Positions 1 to 9,223 of a stretch of DNA of 64,000 bases are shown piece by piece; positions within the stretch are counted from its first letter, which is position 1, and every line of letters begins with the position of its first letter. The position numbers were made by a program, and so were the translations under genes. Source of the DNA: Saprospiraceae bacterium (GTDB lineage Bacteria; Bacteroidota; Bacteroidia; Chitinophagales; Saprospiraceae). The notes beneath the pieces were generated by a model. That model worked only from the letters and a program-made list of their open reading frames with translations. It was not told where the DNA came from and ran no database searches. The stretch is from the NCBI GenBank assembly GCA_016722285.1, contig JADKGI010000005.1, positions 1 to 64,000 of the forward strand. The letters are read 5' to 3'.

Positions 1-354
1 GCAAAGCTTCACGAAATCGCAGTCAATACGGGGCTGCTTGCATTTATAAATAAGCTACCTGATGGATATCAAACCCTGATAGGGCCTCAAGGAAAAAGGT
101 TACCGGGAAGTATAGCCCAAAAATTAATACTGGCCAGAAATCTCCTAAAAAGCCCTCGTCTCCTTATTATCGAAGATATATTCATCAATTTGGAAAAAGA
201 TGAGAAGAATAGAATATTCAAATATGTGCTGGACAAAAGAAAAAAAGTAACGGTAATAGTGGTCACGAAAGATCCGGATATCATCGCCATGACAGAAAGG
301 GTGATACATATGGACAATGGCAAAGTTGTACCAGATACTAAAAAAATAAAATAA
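1..354 (+). CDS. ABC exporter ATP-binding domain, C-terminal end (partial)
   Basis: An open frame enters from the left edge and stops at a TAA at 352-354. The roughly 117 visible residues are the last part of an ABC nucleotide-binding domain. There is a degenerate signature segment (LPGSIAQKLILARNLL in place of the usual LSGGQ-type motif), a Walker B strand (RLLIIED) and an H-loop-like stretch (VIVVTKDPD) in which the switch histidine is not seen. An HlyD adaptor gene follows 8 bases later and a TolC-like channel after that, so this is probably the inner-membrane ATPase of a type I secretion or bacteriocin-type exporter. The membrane domain lies outside the window. The poor signature and missing switch histidine could mean weak ATPase activity, or a regulatory half of an asymmetric dimer; that is inference. 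Confidence 0.75.
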   Translation, partial: AKLHEIAVNTGLLAFINKLPDGYQTLIGPQGKRLPGSIAQKLILARNLLKSPRLLIIEDIFINLEKDEKNRIFKYVLDKRKKVTVIVVTKDPDIIAMTERVIHMDNGKVVPDTKKIK

Positions 355-362
355 AACAATCT

Positions 363-1721
363 ATGCTCAATTTATCTGACGAATCGATTAACGACATATT
401 CAATAAGGATAATTTCCGATCTTTCAACATGCTGAAAACCTCACATGGATATGCTCAGGACAAACTGATGAAATTTTGCCTGGTATTACTCTTGGTTGTG
501 TTAGGTATATTGTTTTTACCGTGGACTCAGAATGTCAGGGCTAAAGGAGAACTGATAGCACTTAGCCCCGAGCAACGCCCTCAAACTATCCAGTCAGTGA
601 TCGCCGGCAAGATAGAGAAGTGGTATGTGCAGGAGGGTCAGTTTGTCCGGAAAGGAGATACCATACTGAGAATTTCGGAGGTTAAGGATGATTATTTTGA
701 CCCTGATTTGTTGACTAATACACAGCTTCAGATCGATGCAAAGGAATTTTCATGATGTCTATGAGGGAAAGTCAAGGCTATCAATGTTCAGATCAAAGCC
801 CTAAAAGAAACAATGAACTTAAGCTAAATCAGGCAAAAAAAAATGATTCAAAAAAATTTTCTCAAAGTTACATCAGACAGTATAGATTATCAGGCATCAA
901 AAATAAACTTTAGTGTCGCCAATGAGCAATTTTTGCGAATGAAATCACTGTATGATGAGGGACTGAAATCACTTACTGATCTGGAAAACAGGAATATCAA
1001 AATGCAGGAATCGCAGGCTAAACTCATTTCGCAGGAAAACAAACTGCTAACTAGCCGAAACGAACTGGTTAACAGCAAGATAGAACTAAATAGCATAGAA
1101 GCCGACTACAGAGATAAAATAGCAAAGTCCTCTTCTGAAAAGTTTAGTGCCATGGCTGGTAAATATGATACAGAAGCTACTATGAATAAACTTCGAAATC
1201 AATTTGCCAATTATAAGGTACGAACATCATTGTATTTTATACTTTCACCACAAGATGGATATGTTACTCAGGCAAAACAAGTAGGTCTAGGCGAGACAAT
1301 AAAGGAAGGAGATGAAATAGTGAGCATTATGCCCGCAGTCTATGACCTGGCCGTTCAAATGTATGTGAAACCATTGGACCTACCTCTTTTTGAAAAGGGT
1401 CAAAAAGTAATGATCCAATTTGATGGTTGGCCTGCCATTATTTTTTCAGGATGGCCTGGCATCTCGTATGGTACTTACCAAGGGGAAGTGCTTGCTTTTG
1501 ACAATTTTATATCTCCAAATAGTATGTATCGCATACTGGTCAAACCATCACAAAATAGCCATACCTGGCCGGAACAACTGCGGGTGGGTGCAGGAGTTAA
1601 GACCCTGACATTGCTTAAAGATGTGCAGGTATGGTATGAACTATGGAGACAGCTTAATGGATTTCCGCCTGATTATTACAAGAAGAATTCCAAAGAAAAG
1701 AATGATGACATTGAAAAATAA
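363..1721 (+). CDS. HlyD-family membrane fusion protein (frame interrupted)
   Basis: This is the periplasmic adaptor of a type I export system, linking the ABC pump to the outer-membrane channel. After a short cytoplasmic N-terminus (about 37 residues) there is one membrane segment (FCLVLLLVVLGILFLPW) and a first lipoyl-like half (GKIEKWYVQEGQFVRKGDTI). A long coiled-coil hairpin region then precedes a second lipoyl/beta-barrel half (SPQDGYVTQAKQVGLGETI). The frame is open at 363-755 and 843-1721. Between them, stops fall in each forward frame, although adaptor-like peptides (KVKAINVQIKALKETMNL) are readable there. At least two small indels therefore sit in about 90 bases, next to an A9 run at 836-844. 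I read this as one gene with sequence errors or a recent lesion. It lies between the ATPase and the TolC gene, consistent with a single operon. Confidence 0.8.
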
Positions 1722-1746
1722 ATTATTTATCTTTTTTAGGGGTAAA

Positions 1747-3146
1747 ATGAAAGGACTGATATGTGTCATAGTCCTTGGATCAATAAGTATTAGCAATGCG
1801 ATTTCACAAAATGCAATCCCTCTGTCAATTGATGTATTTTTTGATAAAATCAAAGCGGCACATCCTTTGGCACAGCAGGCTTCGGTACAAAATGATATTG
1901 CAGATGCAGAACTTCTGAAAGCCAGAGGTAAATTTGATCCTGTATTATCGGGGTCACTCAATCAGAAAAATTTTGCTGATAAAGAGTATTTCAGTTTGTT
2001 AAATTCAGAAATAAAAATACCAATCTGGCCGGGATTGGATATCAAAGGAGGCTATGAAATAAACAGGGGAGCTTTTTTGGGACCTGAAGACAATACACCT
2101 GCCGGAGGGCTTGCTTTTGGCGGAATTTCAATTTCACTTGGGCAGGGTTTATTGATAGATGAAAGAAGAGCAGGCATCAGGACGGCTGAGATTTTACAAA
2201 AATCAGCCTCTGCCAGACAATCTGAATTAATGAATGATCTTCTTTTTGAAGCTTCTATAGTATATTGGGAATGGTACAGAGCTTATCGAGTGAACGAAAT
2301 TTATAAATTATCTCTGAAAAACGCAGTTGAGAGATTTGAAGCGATAAAGTTTAATGCGGCTATCGGTGAAAGGCCCGAAATCGATACAGTAGAGGCAAAA
2401 ATTCAAATCCAAAATATCCGTGTCGGATTAAATCAGGCTATGATGGACTATAGAAACGCGGGGATCATTTTGTCAGGATACATTTGGGAAAATGAAAATA
2501 AGAATTCAGAACCTGACTCAACTTACATACCGCAAGATTTGAATCAGCCTGAAAGTGATTTAGATGAATTAATGAGTGAACCCAATTTAATAAAATTAAT
2601 AGGAAATCATCCGTATCTGGAGCAAATAAGACAAAAATCAACCAGTTGGACATTGAAAGAAAGCTAAAGCAGGACAAATTGAAACCTGTCATCAATCTTC
2701 AGTATAATCCGATCATCGAGCCGATAGGAAATAATTTTCTTACCAATTTCAGCTTTAACAATTACAAATGGGGAGTTGAGTTTAAAATGCCATTATTTTT
2801 GAGAAAAGAAAGAGGGGATATTAAAATCACAAAACTGAAGATCAAAGAAAATGAGCTGATTTTGACCGGCAAATTTCAGGCACTCCTTAATAAACTTCAG
2901 GTTTATATAAATGCATGGCAGGCGACACTGGAGCAGATAGAAATATTTGAAGAATCTGTAAGATTGTATGAGCAGATGTATATTTCAGAAAAAAGATTGT
3001 TTGATATAGGAGAGAGCTCTTTATTTCTGGTTAACTCAAGAGAACAATCATATATAAATGCCAGAATAAAGCTCGCAGAAATGGTGGCAAAGAACAGAAT
3101 ATCTTATTATTCTATTTTTTATTTTGCCGGTAAACTTGGAGTTTAA
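1747..3146 (+). CDS. TolC-like outer membrane efflux protein (one frameshift)
   Basis: Outer-membrane channel partner of the preceding ABC/HlyD pair. The ATG at 1747 gives a clean signal peptide (MKGLICVIVLGSISISNAISQ). In-frame ATGs at 1702 and 1705 would overlap the end of the HlyD gene and are possible alternatives. The two TolC-type halves are rich in long helices (for example EASIVYWEWYRAYRVNEIYK and INAWQATLEQIEIFEESVRL). The first frame ends at 2667 and the second begins within 2646. Adding one A to the A-run near 2634-2638 restores a continuous reading (EQIRQKINQLDIERKLK), so the break is a single-base deletion in a homopolymer. The full protein would be about 466 residues, normal for the family. 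Confidence 0.82.
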
Positions 3147-3265
3147 ATTTTTGTTCTAATGTTTCATAAAATGTTTTAAGGCAATTTAAATTTAAAAACA
3201 CTTTTAGTCTAAGCATACATACCGTTTGTCTGAAAATAAAAAATAAATACCAATCGATCAAAAAC

Positions 3266-4005
3266 ATGAGCAGGTTAATTTTAATTGTTTTTATTTTTTC
3301 AACTACGATCATATTTAGTCAGGATTCCTTTTTTGCAGATGGGAACAGAGCTTTCTCCGAAGGGAAATATGAACAGGCGATTGAAAATTATAAAAAAGTT
3401 GAGCAAAGAGACCTTGGTGGATTTGGCTTGTATTCCAATATGGCCAGATCTTATGCAATGCTCCGGCAAGATGCCATGTCCATACTTTTTTTTGAAAAAG
3501 CACTTAAGCTGAAACCAAATGATATTGCAACAAAAAAGGACCTGATGCACATCAGGAAGAGAAATCCGGATTTAGATATCGGTTTGGAAAAGTTTTGGGC
3601 TTCTAAAATCTGGGCATATATTACAGGTATTTTCAGTTCAGATTTATGGGCTATTTTTTCTTTGTTTTTGTTGTCCATATTATGTATTTACATTGTCTTG
3701 AACAAAAGTTGATATTGTATAATAAGAAACATTCAGCCATCACTTCTATTATTATGTTGTTCTTTGTTTTTTCTATGATGGCTGCCCGGAGCCGGGAGAA
3801 AGACATTTATCACAATCAGGGTATGATTATCATGTCTGAAAGCGTACAATTGAAGGCAGGTCCTGACGAGTCCAGCCCGGTCATATCTGATTTGGCACCA
3901 GGATCTAAAGTGTATAAAAATGACTTTATTGGTGAATGGACTCAAGTCAGAAATGAATACGGCGACTTAGGGTGGATCAGGACTACATCAGCCGGAAAGA
4001 TATGA
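3266..4005 (+). CDS. BatE-like TPR and SH3 membrane protein (one frameshift)
   Basis: A signal peptide (MSRLILIVFIFSTTIIFSQ) is followed by tetratricopeptide repeats (GNRAFSEGKYEQAIENYKK; MARSYAMLRQDAMSILFFEK), a transmembrane pair and a bacterial SH3-like domain (ESVQLKAGPDESSPVISDLA to GDLGWIRTT). This layout matches the BatE-type proteins of Bacteroidota. No BatA-D or MoxR partners are visible here, so only the architecture is assigned. The frame breaks at about 3712: one more A in the run at 3705-3708 converts NKS-stop into a continuous NKKLILYNKKHSAIT. The stop overlaps the start of the next gene (ATGA at 4002-4005), suggesting translational coupling with the downstream ABC-type module. 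Confidence 0.7.
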
Positions 4006-4928
4006 AATGGAAAATGCTTTTGCTCTTGAGACTTCGGATTTTTCAGTTATTGAGGATGATGAAAACAGTTGGAACATTTCTTTTTGTGGTTTTTCTATTT
4101 GTTTCTATAGGTATTTTGTTTCCACTGTTAGACAATTTACTATCATTATCGTCTGGGTATTCGATTTTGTTTTGTCTGGCACTCATTGCTTTGATTGATT
4201 ACAGCAGGGAAGATAAGGTGTTTTTGAAATCGGTATTTCTATCATTAAAATATTATCGGTTTTATATTATGCTGGAATATTTCCTGATTTCTGTTCCTGT
4301 CTTTTTTATCAGGTTATTATCGGGCAATTATATAATGCATTGAGTATTTTTGCTGCCTGTTTAATGATTGGAATGGCATCACCAATGATTACTCCGAAAC
4401 AGGTAAGCAATGGCAAGAAAACCATCTCTTTATACCGGTTCAATATTTTGAATTTAAATTTTTATCGAAGCATCAGGATTGTTATGGACGATATTCTGGC
4501 TTGCAGGACTTGCATCGTGTTTACATGTAGGAATATACATATTGTGGATATTTGTTATATTAATAATAATGCCTGAAATGTTCAAACACTTTGAAAGCAG
4601 AGATATGCTCAAGTGGAAAGACAATTTTGTCAGTTTCAAATTTCTTAATTATTCCTTGTTTTTCTTAAAAGTGATAGCGTTTCAAACAATACTTGTAACC
4701 ATATTTCACTTTGAATATCTTTGGCTGATTTTATATTTCATATTCAGTTTGCTGGTGGCACTTTTTATGAATATTTCAATAAAGTATGAAGGCTTTACGC
4801 CTGTATTTCCTACAGGCTACGGACAGAATATTGTAAGCATCCTTACTATTTTGATGATTCTGCCTGGAGGTGTTTTGATAGCATTATTTTATGGTGTATG
4901 GAAATATTTCCGGCTGAATCAAATCTAA
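4002..4928 (+). CDS. Polytopic membrane protein, probable ABC-2-type permease (frameshifted)
   Basis: Starts at an ATG overlapping the previous stop. The protein is very hydrophobic, with at least six potential membrane segments (such as TVGTFLFVVFLFVSIGIL, LFCLALIALI, TIFWLAGLASCLHVGIYILW and GGVLIALFYGVW). Three frames are needed to read it: 4002-4343, about 4310-4470, and about 4470-4928. Joining them gives a smooth product (FIRLLSGQLYNALSIFAACL then NFYRSIEASGLLWTIFWLAG), so two single-base deletions are likely. An ATP-binding ABC protein without a membrane domain begins 9 bases downstream. That makes this the likely membrane partner of an exporter, although I recognise no specific family motif. 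The role is inferred from context. Confidence 0.6.
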
Positions 4929-4937
4929 AGTCATTAT

Positions 4938-5615
4938 ATGCTTAATATAGAAAATTTGTCATTTTCATTTGGGAACAAGACAATTTTTAGTGATATAAGC
5001 CTTAGATTTAATGAAAATCAGGTCACTGGTTTAGTTGGAAAAAATGGGGTAGGGAAGACAACTTTATTCAGGATTATTACAGGTATATACAAGATGCAGA
5101 AAGGCATAATAACTCTAAATGGCAGGAAGTTAAGTCCTTCAGAAATATCTTTTATGCCAACTGAGCCATTTTTTTATCCTTATATGAAGGGCAAGGAGTA
5201 TCTTGAAATAGTTGCATCACTGCCCCGGGAATTAAGTGAAGCAGTGCGATACAGCCAAATTCTGGATTTACCTCTGGATGAACTGGTAGATAATTATTCA
5301 ACCGGAATGAGAAAAAAATTAGCATTCTCAGCTTTGTTCTCTTTGGATAAACCTGTGATCATTCTTGACGAACCTTATAATGGTGTTGATCTGGAAGGCA
5401 ACGAGATAATACAGCATATCATAAAGTCAAATGGTAATGAAAAGGCTGTCTTACTTTCTTCTCATATTTTATCAACAATAACCAATATCAGCGATAGTGT
5501 TTATCATATATGTGATTGGTCTGATATTACACAATATTTGAGTGCGGATTTTGTAAGTCTGGAGCAAAAATTACAAAAAAATATGCATCAAAAATTATTT
5601 GAATCCGGACTATGA
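4938..5615 (+). CDS. ABC transporter ATP-binding protein
   Basis: Complete 225-residue ABC ATPase. All core motifs are visible: Walker A (GKNGVGKT, residues 34-41), signature (YSTGMRKKLAF), Walker B (PVIILDEPYNGVD) and the H-switch (LLSSH). The signature is the STG(M/Q)-type typical of ABC-2 exporters such as those moving polysaccharides, drugs or small peptides. The gene starts 9 bases after the membrane protein and would form a transporter with it. It ends convergently against the GNAT gene on the other strand, with only 44 bases between and no clear hairpin. The substrate cannot be read from the sequence. Confidence 0.85.
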   Translation: MLNIENLSFSFGNKTIFSDISLRFNENQVTGLVGKNGVGKTTLFRIITGIYKMQKGIITLNGRKLSPSEISFMPTEPFFYPYMKGKEYLEIVASLPRELSEAVRYSQILDLPLDELVDNYSTGMRKKLAFSALFSLDKPVIILDEPYNGVDLEGNEIIQHIIKSNGNEKAVLLSSHILSTITNISDSVYHICDWSDITQYLSADFVSLEQKLQKNMHQKLFESGL

Positions 5616-5659
5616 TTTGATATTTTACTATGCAGTGATGCAACAAATCCCTTCCCGTG

Positions 5660-6100
5660 TCATTCGCTCCAACTATAATAATTGTGGTCATCATCCACTA
5701 TAAACCCGGTTTTTGGATACAAATTATTGCCTATCATATTTGTTTTATCAGTTTCGAGTATTAAACCTGCTGATTTACTTGATATAGCCAGCTCTTTTGC
5801 CTTGTCAATCAGGGCAATTGAATATCCCTGACTTCTAAAGTCCGGATGAACAAAAAGGTCATTCAGCAGCCATAAACGCTTCAGTCTCGTTGATGAAAAC
5901 AATGGATATAACTGGACAAAACCTGTCAGGTGCCCTTCTGGTGTCTCACTCACAAAAATGATAGATTCGTTTTTTGTCAGTCTTTCTGATAGAAATTGTT
6001 TTGCGGCATTTATATCTGATAATTTTCCATAAAATACCCTGTAGCTATCAAATAGGATTGAGAGGCGGTCAATATCATTCAAGGTTGCATTGCGCGTCAT
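5660..6100 (-). CDS. GNAT-family N-acetyltransferase
   Basis: A protein of about 146 residues with the GNAT fold. Motif A, which binds the acetyl-CoA pyrophosphate, is seen as VHPDFRSQGYSIALIDKA after the beta-4 strand LWLLNDLFV. The tail YPKTGFIVDDDHNYYSWS is typical of acetyltransferases acting on amino groups of small molecules or proteins. The ATG at 6100 (MTRNATLNDIDRL) places the domain at the N-terminus as usual; an in-frame ATG at 6121 would add seven residues. The substrate is unknown. The gene is separated by 56 bases from the polyferredoxin gene upstream on the same strand. Confidence 0.8.
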   Translation of the reverse strand: MTRNATLNDIDRLSILFDSYRVFYGKLSDINAAKQFLSERLTKNESIIFVSETPEGHLTGFVQLYPLFSSTRLKRLWLLNDLFVHPDFRSQGYSIALIDKAKELAISSKSAGLILETDKTNMIGNNLYPKTGFIVDDDHNYYSWSE

Positions 6101-6177
6101 TACTGTATCGTTACAGATCAAAGATAATCTAAAATGTGCGGAATAGTATTTTTATCATATATATTCGGACCGAAATT

Positions 6178-7533
6178 CTATATATTCTCCAATCTTAATA
6201 CTCCCCGGGGACACACAGCACTACAGATACCGCAGCCAACACATGATGCGCGGACAATGTCTTCCTGTCGCTGAGCATATGCTTTGACATCGATTCCCAT
6301 CTCACAGTAGGTAGAGCAATTGCCACAAGATATGCATTGACCGCCATTGGTAGTGATTCGGAATTTTGACATTCTTTTAGTTTCTTTAAACCACGGCAAT
6401 TTGATGGTAAATCGTTGCAAAATACCCAGATATGCTGCCATAGGACATCCGAACCGACACCAGACTCTACTGCCCATGATAGGATAAAACCCTACACCTA
6501 CTACTCCTGAAAAAGCAGCGCCTATCAGAAATCCATACCATGAACTAAGGGTATAGCTATCAATTCCAAATATTCTGGAAAAACCAGTAAATCGGGTAAC
6601 GAGGACAGATACAGTCATGAGCGTGACAAAGATCAAAACACTATGTATAATCCATCGTTCTAACTTCCAGGCCTTCAGTGACTTATCTGATAACTGTCTG
6701 AAAGGATCACCAGCTGTCTCCGCCAGCCCACCGCAACCACACACCCATGAGCAATACCACCTTTTACCATAAAAATAGGTCATCACAGGCGTCACCACGA
6801 GAAATAATATGATACCCCAAAAAAGGACAAAATATCCGAAAAGACCACTCGCAATCAAATCGTTGATATGCCAGTCAAAAAAGAAATAGTAATTCAGTGG
6901 CCAGATATTTTTGAAGTCATTGTATGGAAGATTAAGACCAACTAATATTTCAGGCAGTATAAATGCAATCGCCGTCTGAAAAAATATAATTGACATCGTC
7001 CTGTAAACCTGATAACGGTTGTGTCTGTATTTGTAGATAAACTTGACACCCATGAGGAATATGATCAAAGTATAAAGTGTCCCATATACAAACCATTGAC
7101 TTGCGGGCTTTCCTTTGAGCAACATACTCAGTGGATCAAAGAGTGCCACCAAACCACTATTGGCTGCTCCATCACCACCCAAACCCAAATACTCCGGAAA
7201 CCAATACAAAACCACATAAAACCCCGTCAGGACCACACCCAGCATCCAGGCTAAAGTGCCCTTTGCTGTCAAAGAAGCAAACAAAACTCCATTGTTTTTG
7301 ATACCTGGGAGGGTATCTTTATACTGCTCTCTGAAATACCAGAGTGATCCTCCCACTATCAATGCGAGCGATGAATACAGCCAAAGACCAGCATTGGCGG
7401 TGATATTCCCCACCCAAAAGACGATTTGAATAAGCGCACCTATGGCGACCAATGAGAGTGCTATCTTTTGGTGAAAAGGCAAGTCTTCCTTGAGATGGTG
7501 GCTGGAAATAGCTATGGATTTATAGGGTTGCAT
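6178..7533 (-). CDS. Membrane 4Fe-4S polyferredoxin (NapH/CcoG-like)
   Basis: 451 residues. About eight membrane segments are followed by a C-terminal two-cluster ferredoxin domain (CISCGNCSTYCEMGID and CVGCGICSAVCPRGV), so two [4Fe-4S] clusters are expected. Within the membrane part, conserved cysteine motifs of the NapH/NosR/CcoG-like group are seen (WYCSWVCGCGG, and SRVWCRFGCPMAAYLG). The role is electron transfer across or at the cytoplasmic membrane. The gene lies 112 bases downstream of a flavin oxidoreductase on the same strand, and the pair probably makes a membrane redox module passing electrons between NAD(P)H/FAD and quinone or an unknown acceptor. No terminal reductase is encoded nearby, so the acceptor is unknown. 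Confidence 0.82.
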   Translation of the reverse strand: MQPYKSIAISSHHLKEDLPFHQKIALSLVAIGALIQIVFWVGNITANAGLWLYSSLALIVGGSLWYFREQYKDTLPGIKNNGVLFASLTAKGTLAWMLGVVLTGFYVVLYWFPEYLGLGGDGAANSGLVALFDPLSMLLKGKPASQWFVYGTLYTLIIFLMGVKFIYKYRHNRYQVYRTMSIIFFQTAIAFILPEILVGLNLPYNDFKNIWPLNYYFFFDWHINDLIASGLFGYFVLFWGIILFLVVTPVMTYFYGKRWYCSWVCGCGGLAETAGDPFRQLSDKSLKAWKLERWIIHSVLIFVTLMTVSVLVTRFTGFSRIFGIDSYTLSSWYGFLIGAAFSGVVGVGFYPIMGSRVWCRFGCPMAAYLGILQRFTIKLPWFKETKRMSKFRITTNGGQCISCGNCSTYCEMGIDVKAYAQRQEDIVRASCVGCGICSAVCPRGVLRLENI

Positions 7534-7645
7534 TTATTTTTATTTTATTATCAAACTTATTAAGTTTGATTCTTCAAGCATCATTATTATTTTTGGTAAG
7601 TACCATTCAATTCTGTATTTATCTCTAATGTTCAATATCATCGGC

Positions 7646-8998
7646 TCAGTCATTTAAATCAGATTGTAAAAAATTCTCTACCAATCTTAATTTCCTTTTT
7701 GATTTCAAAGTGAGATTCTTCCGATTGATAGCATTATATTTGTCCATCAAAGACTGCTCGTACTCATTAAAAAATTCAGGATCAAAATTGGCCAATGACA
7801 GATTTTCTAAGACTGTTTCTATATGCGTATTTTCGGTAAGCCACTTTTCGCAAACAGTATGCCGATATCTGATCCCCATCAGATTAAATCCTATGACAGA
7901 TTTGCTTGCCATTTCGTAATTGATGCGTATGGCTTTGTTTTCAGAAGGATGCTCCCAATAAAGCGTACCTATACCTTCCGGCAATACCACAGAGATCTGC
8001 CCATATACCTGATACTCAATATCAAAAAACTTGGCAGAATTGAACCATATACCCTGATCATATGATTCTGAGCTATTGCAAATAATATTTGCCACGGCTT
8101 CACCCATCATCCTTCCTGTGTACCATACGGCTTCGATATTTCGTCGGCCTTCTTTTGGCGATGACAACTCAGCGCAATCGCCTATGGCATAGACATTGGG
8201 CACGGAAGTTTGAAGATTTGAATTTACTAAAACTCCTTTGTTTGTTAGTATATCTGAAGATTTGACAAAATCTATATTAGGGCTAACACCCACTGTCAAT
8301 CCTACAAACTCGCAGTGTATCTCTTCGGTGGAATTTTTACATACGATCGATGAGACACTACCGTCCTTGCCTTTGATTTCCAACAATTCTTCTTCGAGTC
8401 TAAGGTCAATGCCATTGGCCAGGATGTGGCGATTGATCATTTGTGATTCATTCTGTGGCAATACGATATTCCAAAAACTGTCTTCCCGAACCAGCATAGT
8501 CACCGGTATTTGCCTGCTGTGAAACATTTCAGCCATTTCTATCCCTATCAGGCCACCCCCTACGATCACGGCTCGTCGAATACCTTTCCGGCTGGCTGCC
8601 TCCATCATCTTCAGGTCTTGAATATTGTAAAGTCCCTGTACTCCATTAAGGTTCTGACCCGGCCATCCGAATTTATTTGATTTTGATCCTGTTGCGATGA
8701 CCAATTTGTCATACTCCATTAAAGTGCCATCTGATAACTGTATCTTGCTTTGATCAGTATTTATATGATCCACATGACTATTTACAGTTTCAATGTTGTT
8801 TTTTTGCCAAAACCAATCTTCATACAATTTGGTATGGTCATATTTCATATGCCCCATATAGATGTACATGAGTGCAGTCCTGGAGAATGGATACTCTGTC
8901 TCCGATGATATCATCGTGATCTTGTGGTCACTGAGTTTTCTGATGTGTCTGGCTGCTGTCGAACCTGAGATCCCATTGCCTATGATGATGATGTGCAT
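7646..8998 (-). CDS. FAD/NAD(P)-dependent pyridine nucleotide-disulfide-type oxidoreductase
   Basis: 450 residues with two Rossmann dinucleotide-binding motifs. The N-terminal FAD motif is GNGISGSTAARHI (from residue 7). The internal NAD(P)H motif is AVIVGGGLIGIEMAE, and the late FAD-contacting motif is NVYAIGDCAEL. There is no redox-active CxxxxC pair after the first motif, so this resembles ferredoxin/rubredoxin reductases and NirB-type or AIF-like reductases rather than true disulfide reductases. It probably feeds electrons to the polyferredoxin encoded next. The start ATG at 8998 sits directly at the FAD strand, as expected. Confidence 0.85.
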   Translation of the reverse strand: MHIIIIGNGISGSTAARHIRKLSDHKITMISSETEYPFSRTALMYIYMGHMKYDHTKLYEDWFWQKNNIETVNSHVDHINTDQSKIQLSDGTLMEYDKLVIATGSKSNKFGWPGQNLNGVQGLYNIQDLKMMEAASRKGIRRAVIVGGGLIGIEMAEMFHSRQIPVTMLVREDSFWNIVLPQNESQMINRHILANGIDLRLEEELLEIKGKDGSVSSIVCKNSTEEIHCEFVGLTVGVSPNIDFVKSSDILTNKGVLVNSNLQTSVPNVYAIGDCAELSSPKEGRRNIEAVWYTGRMMGEAVANIICNSSESYDQGIWFNSAKFFDIEYQVYGQISVVLPEGIGTLYWEHPSENKAIRINYEMASKSVIGFNLMGIRYRHTVCEKWLTENTHIETVLENLSLANFDPEFFNEYEQSLMDKYNAINRKNLTLKSKRKLRLVENFLQSDLND

Positions 8999-9135
8999 AA
9001 AACCTTCTACTTAATATCAAAATGTGTCAAGCCAATATTTGGGCAAAATTGGTGATACAAATCTAACAGGCATGTATCACAAATGTATCACAACATAGGA
9101 TTTAATGGGGAATAAGCAGGAAAAATGCGTAATGC

Positions 9136-9197
9136 GTGTGTATAACAAAATAGAATTTCTTTATTAATTACAATAACTTCTATTTTGTTATACACAC
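9136..9197. terminator. Perfect 20-bp inverted repeat, likely terminator or stable hairpin
   Basis: Positions 9136-9155 (GTGTGTATAACAAAATAGAA) are exactly repeated in inverse at 9178-9197, with a 22-base AT-rich loop. The hairpin lies 26 bases beyond the stop of the DUF4143-type ATPase gene and 138 bases before the start of the oxidoreductase gene, both on the minus strand. A transcription terminator or RNA-end protector for the ATPase is the simplest reading. The stem is AT-rich and lacks a clean T-tract, so a protein-binding or mobile-element-end role is also possible. Confidence 0.5.
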
Positions 9198-9223
9198 CGG
9201 GATAAATGTCTATTTATGATACA

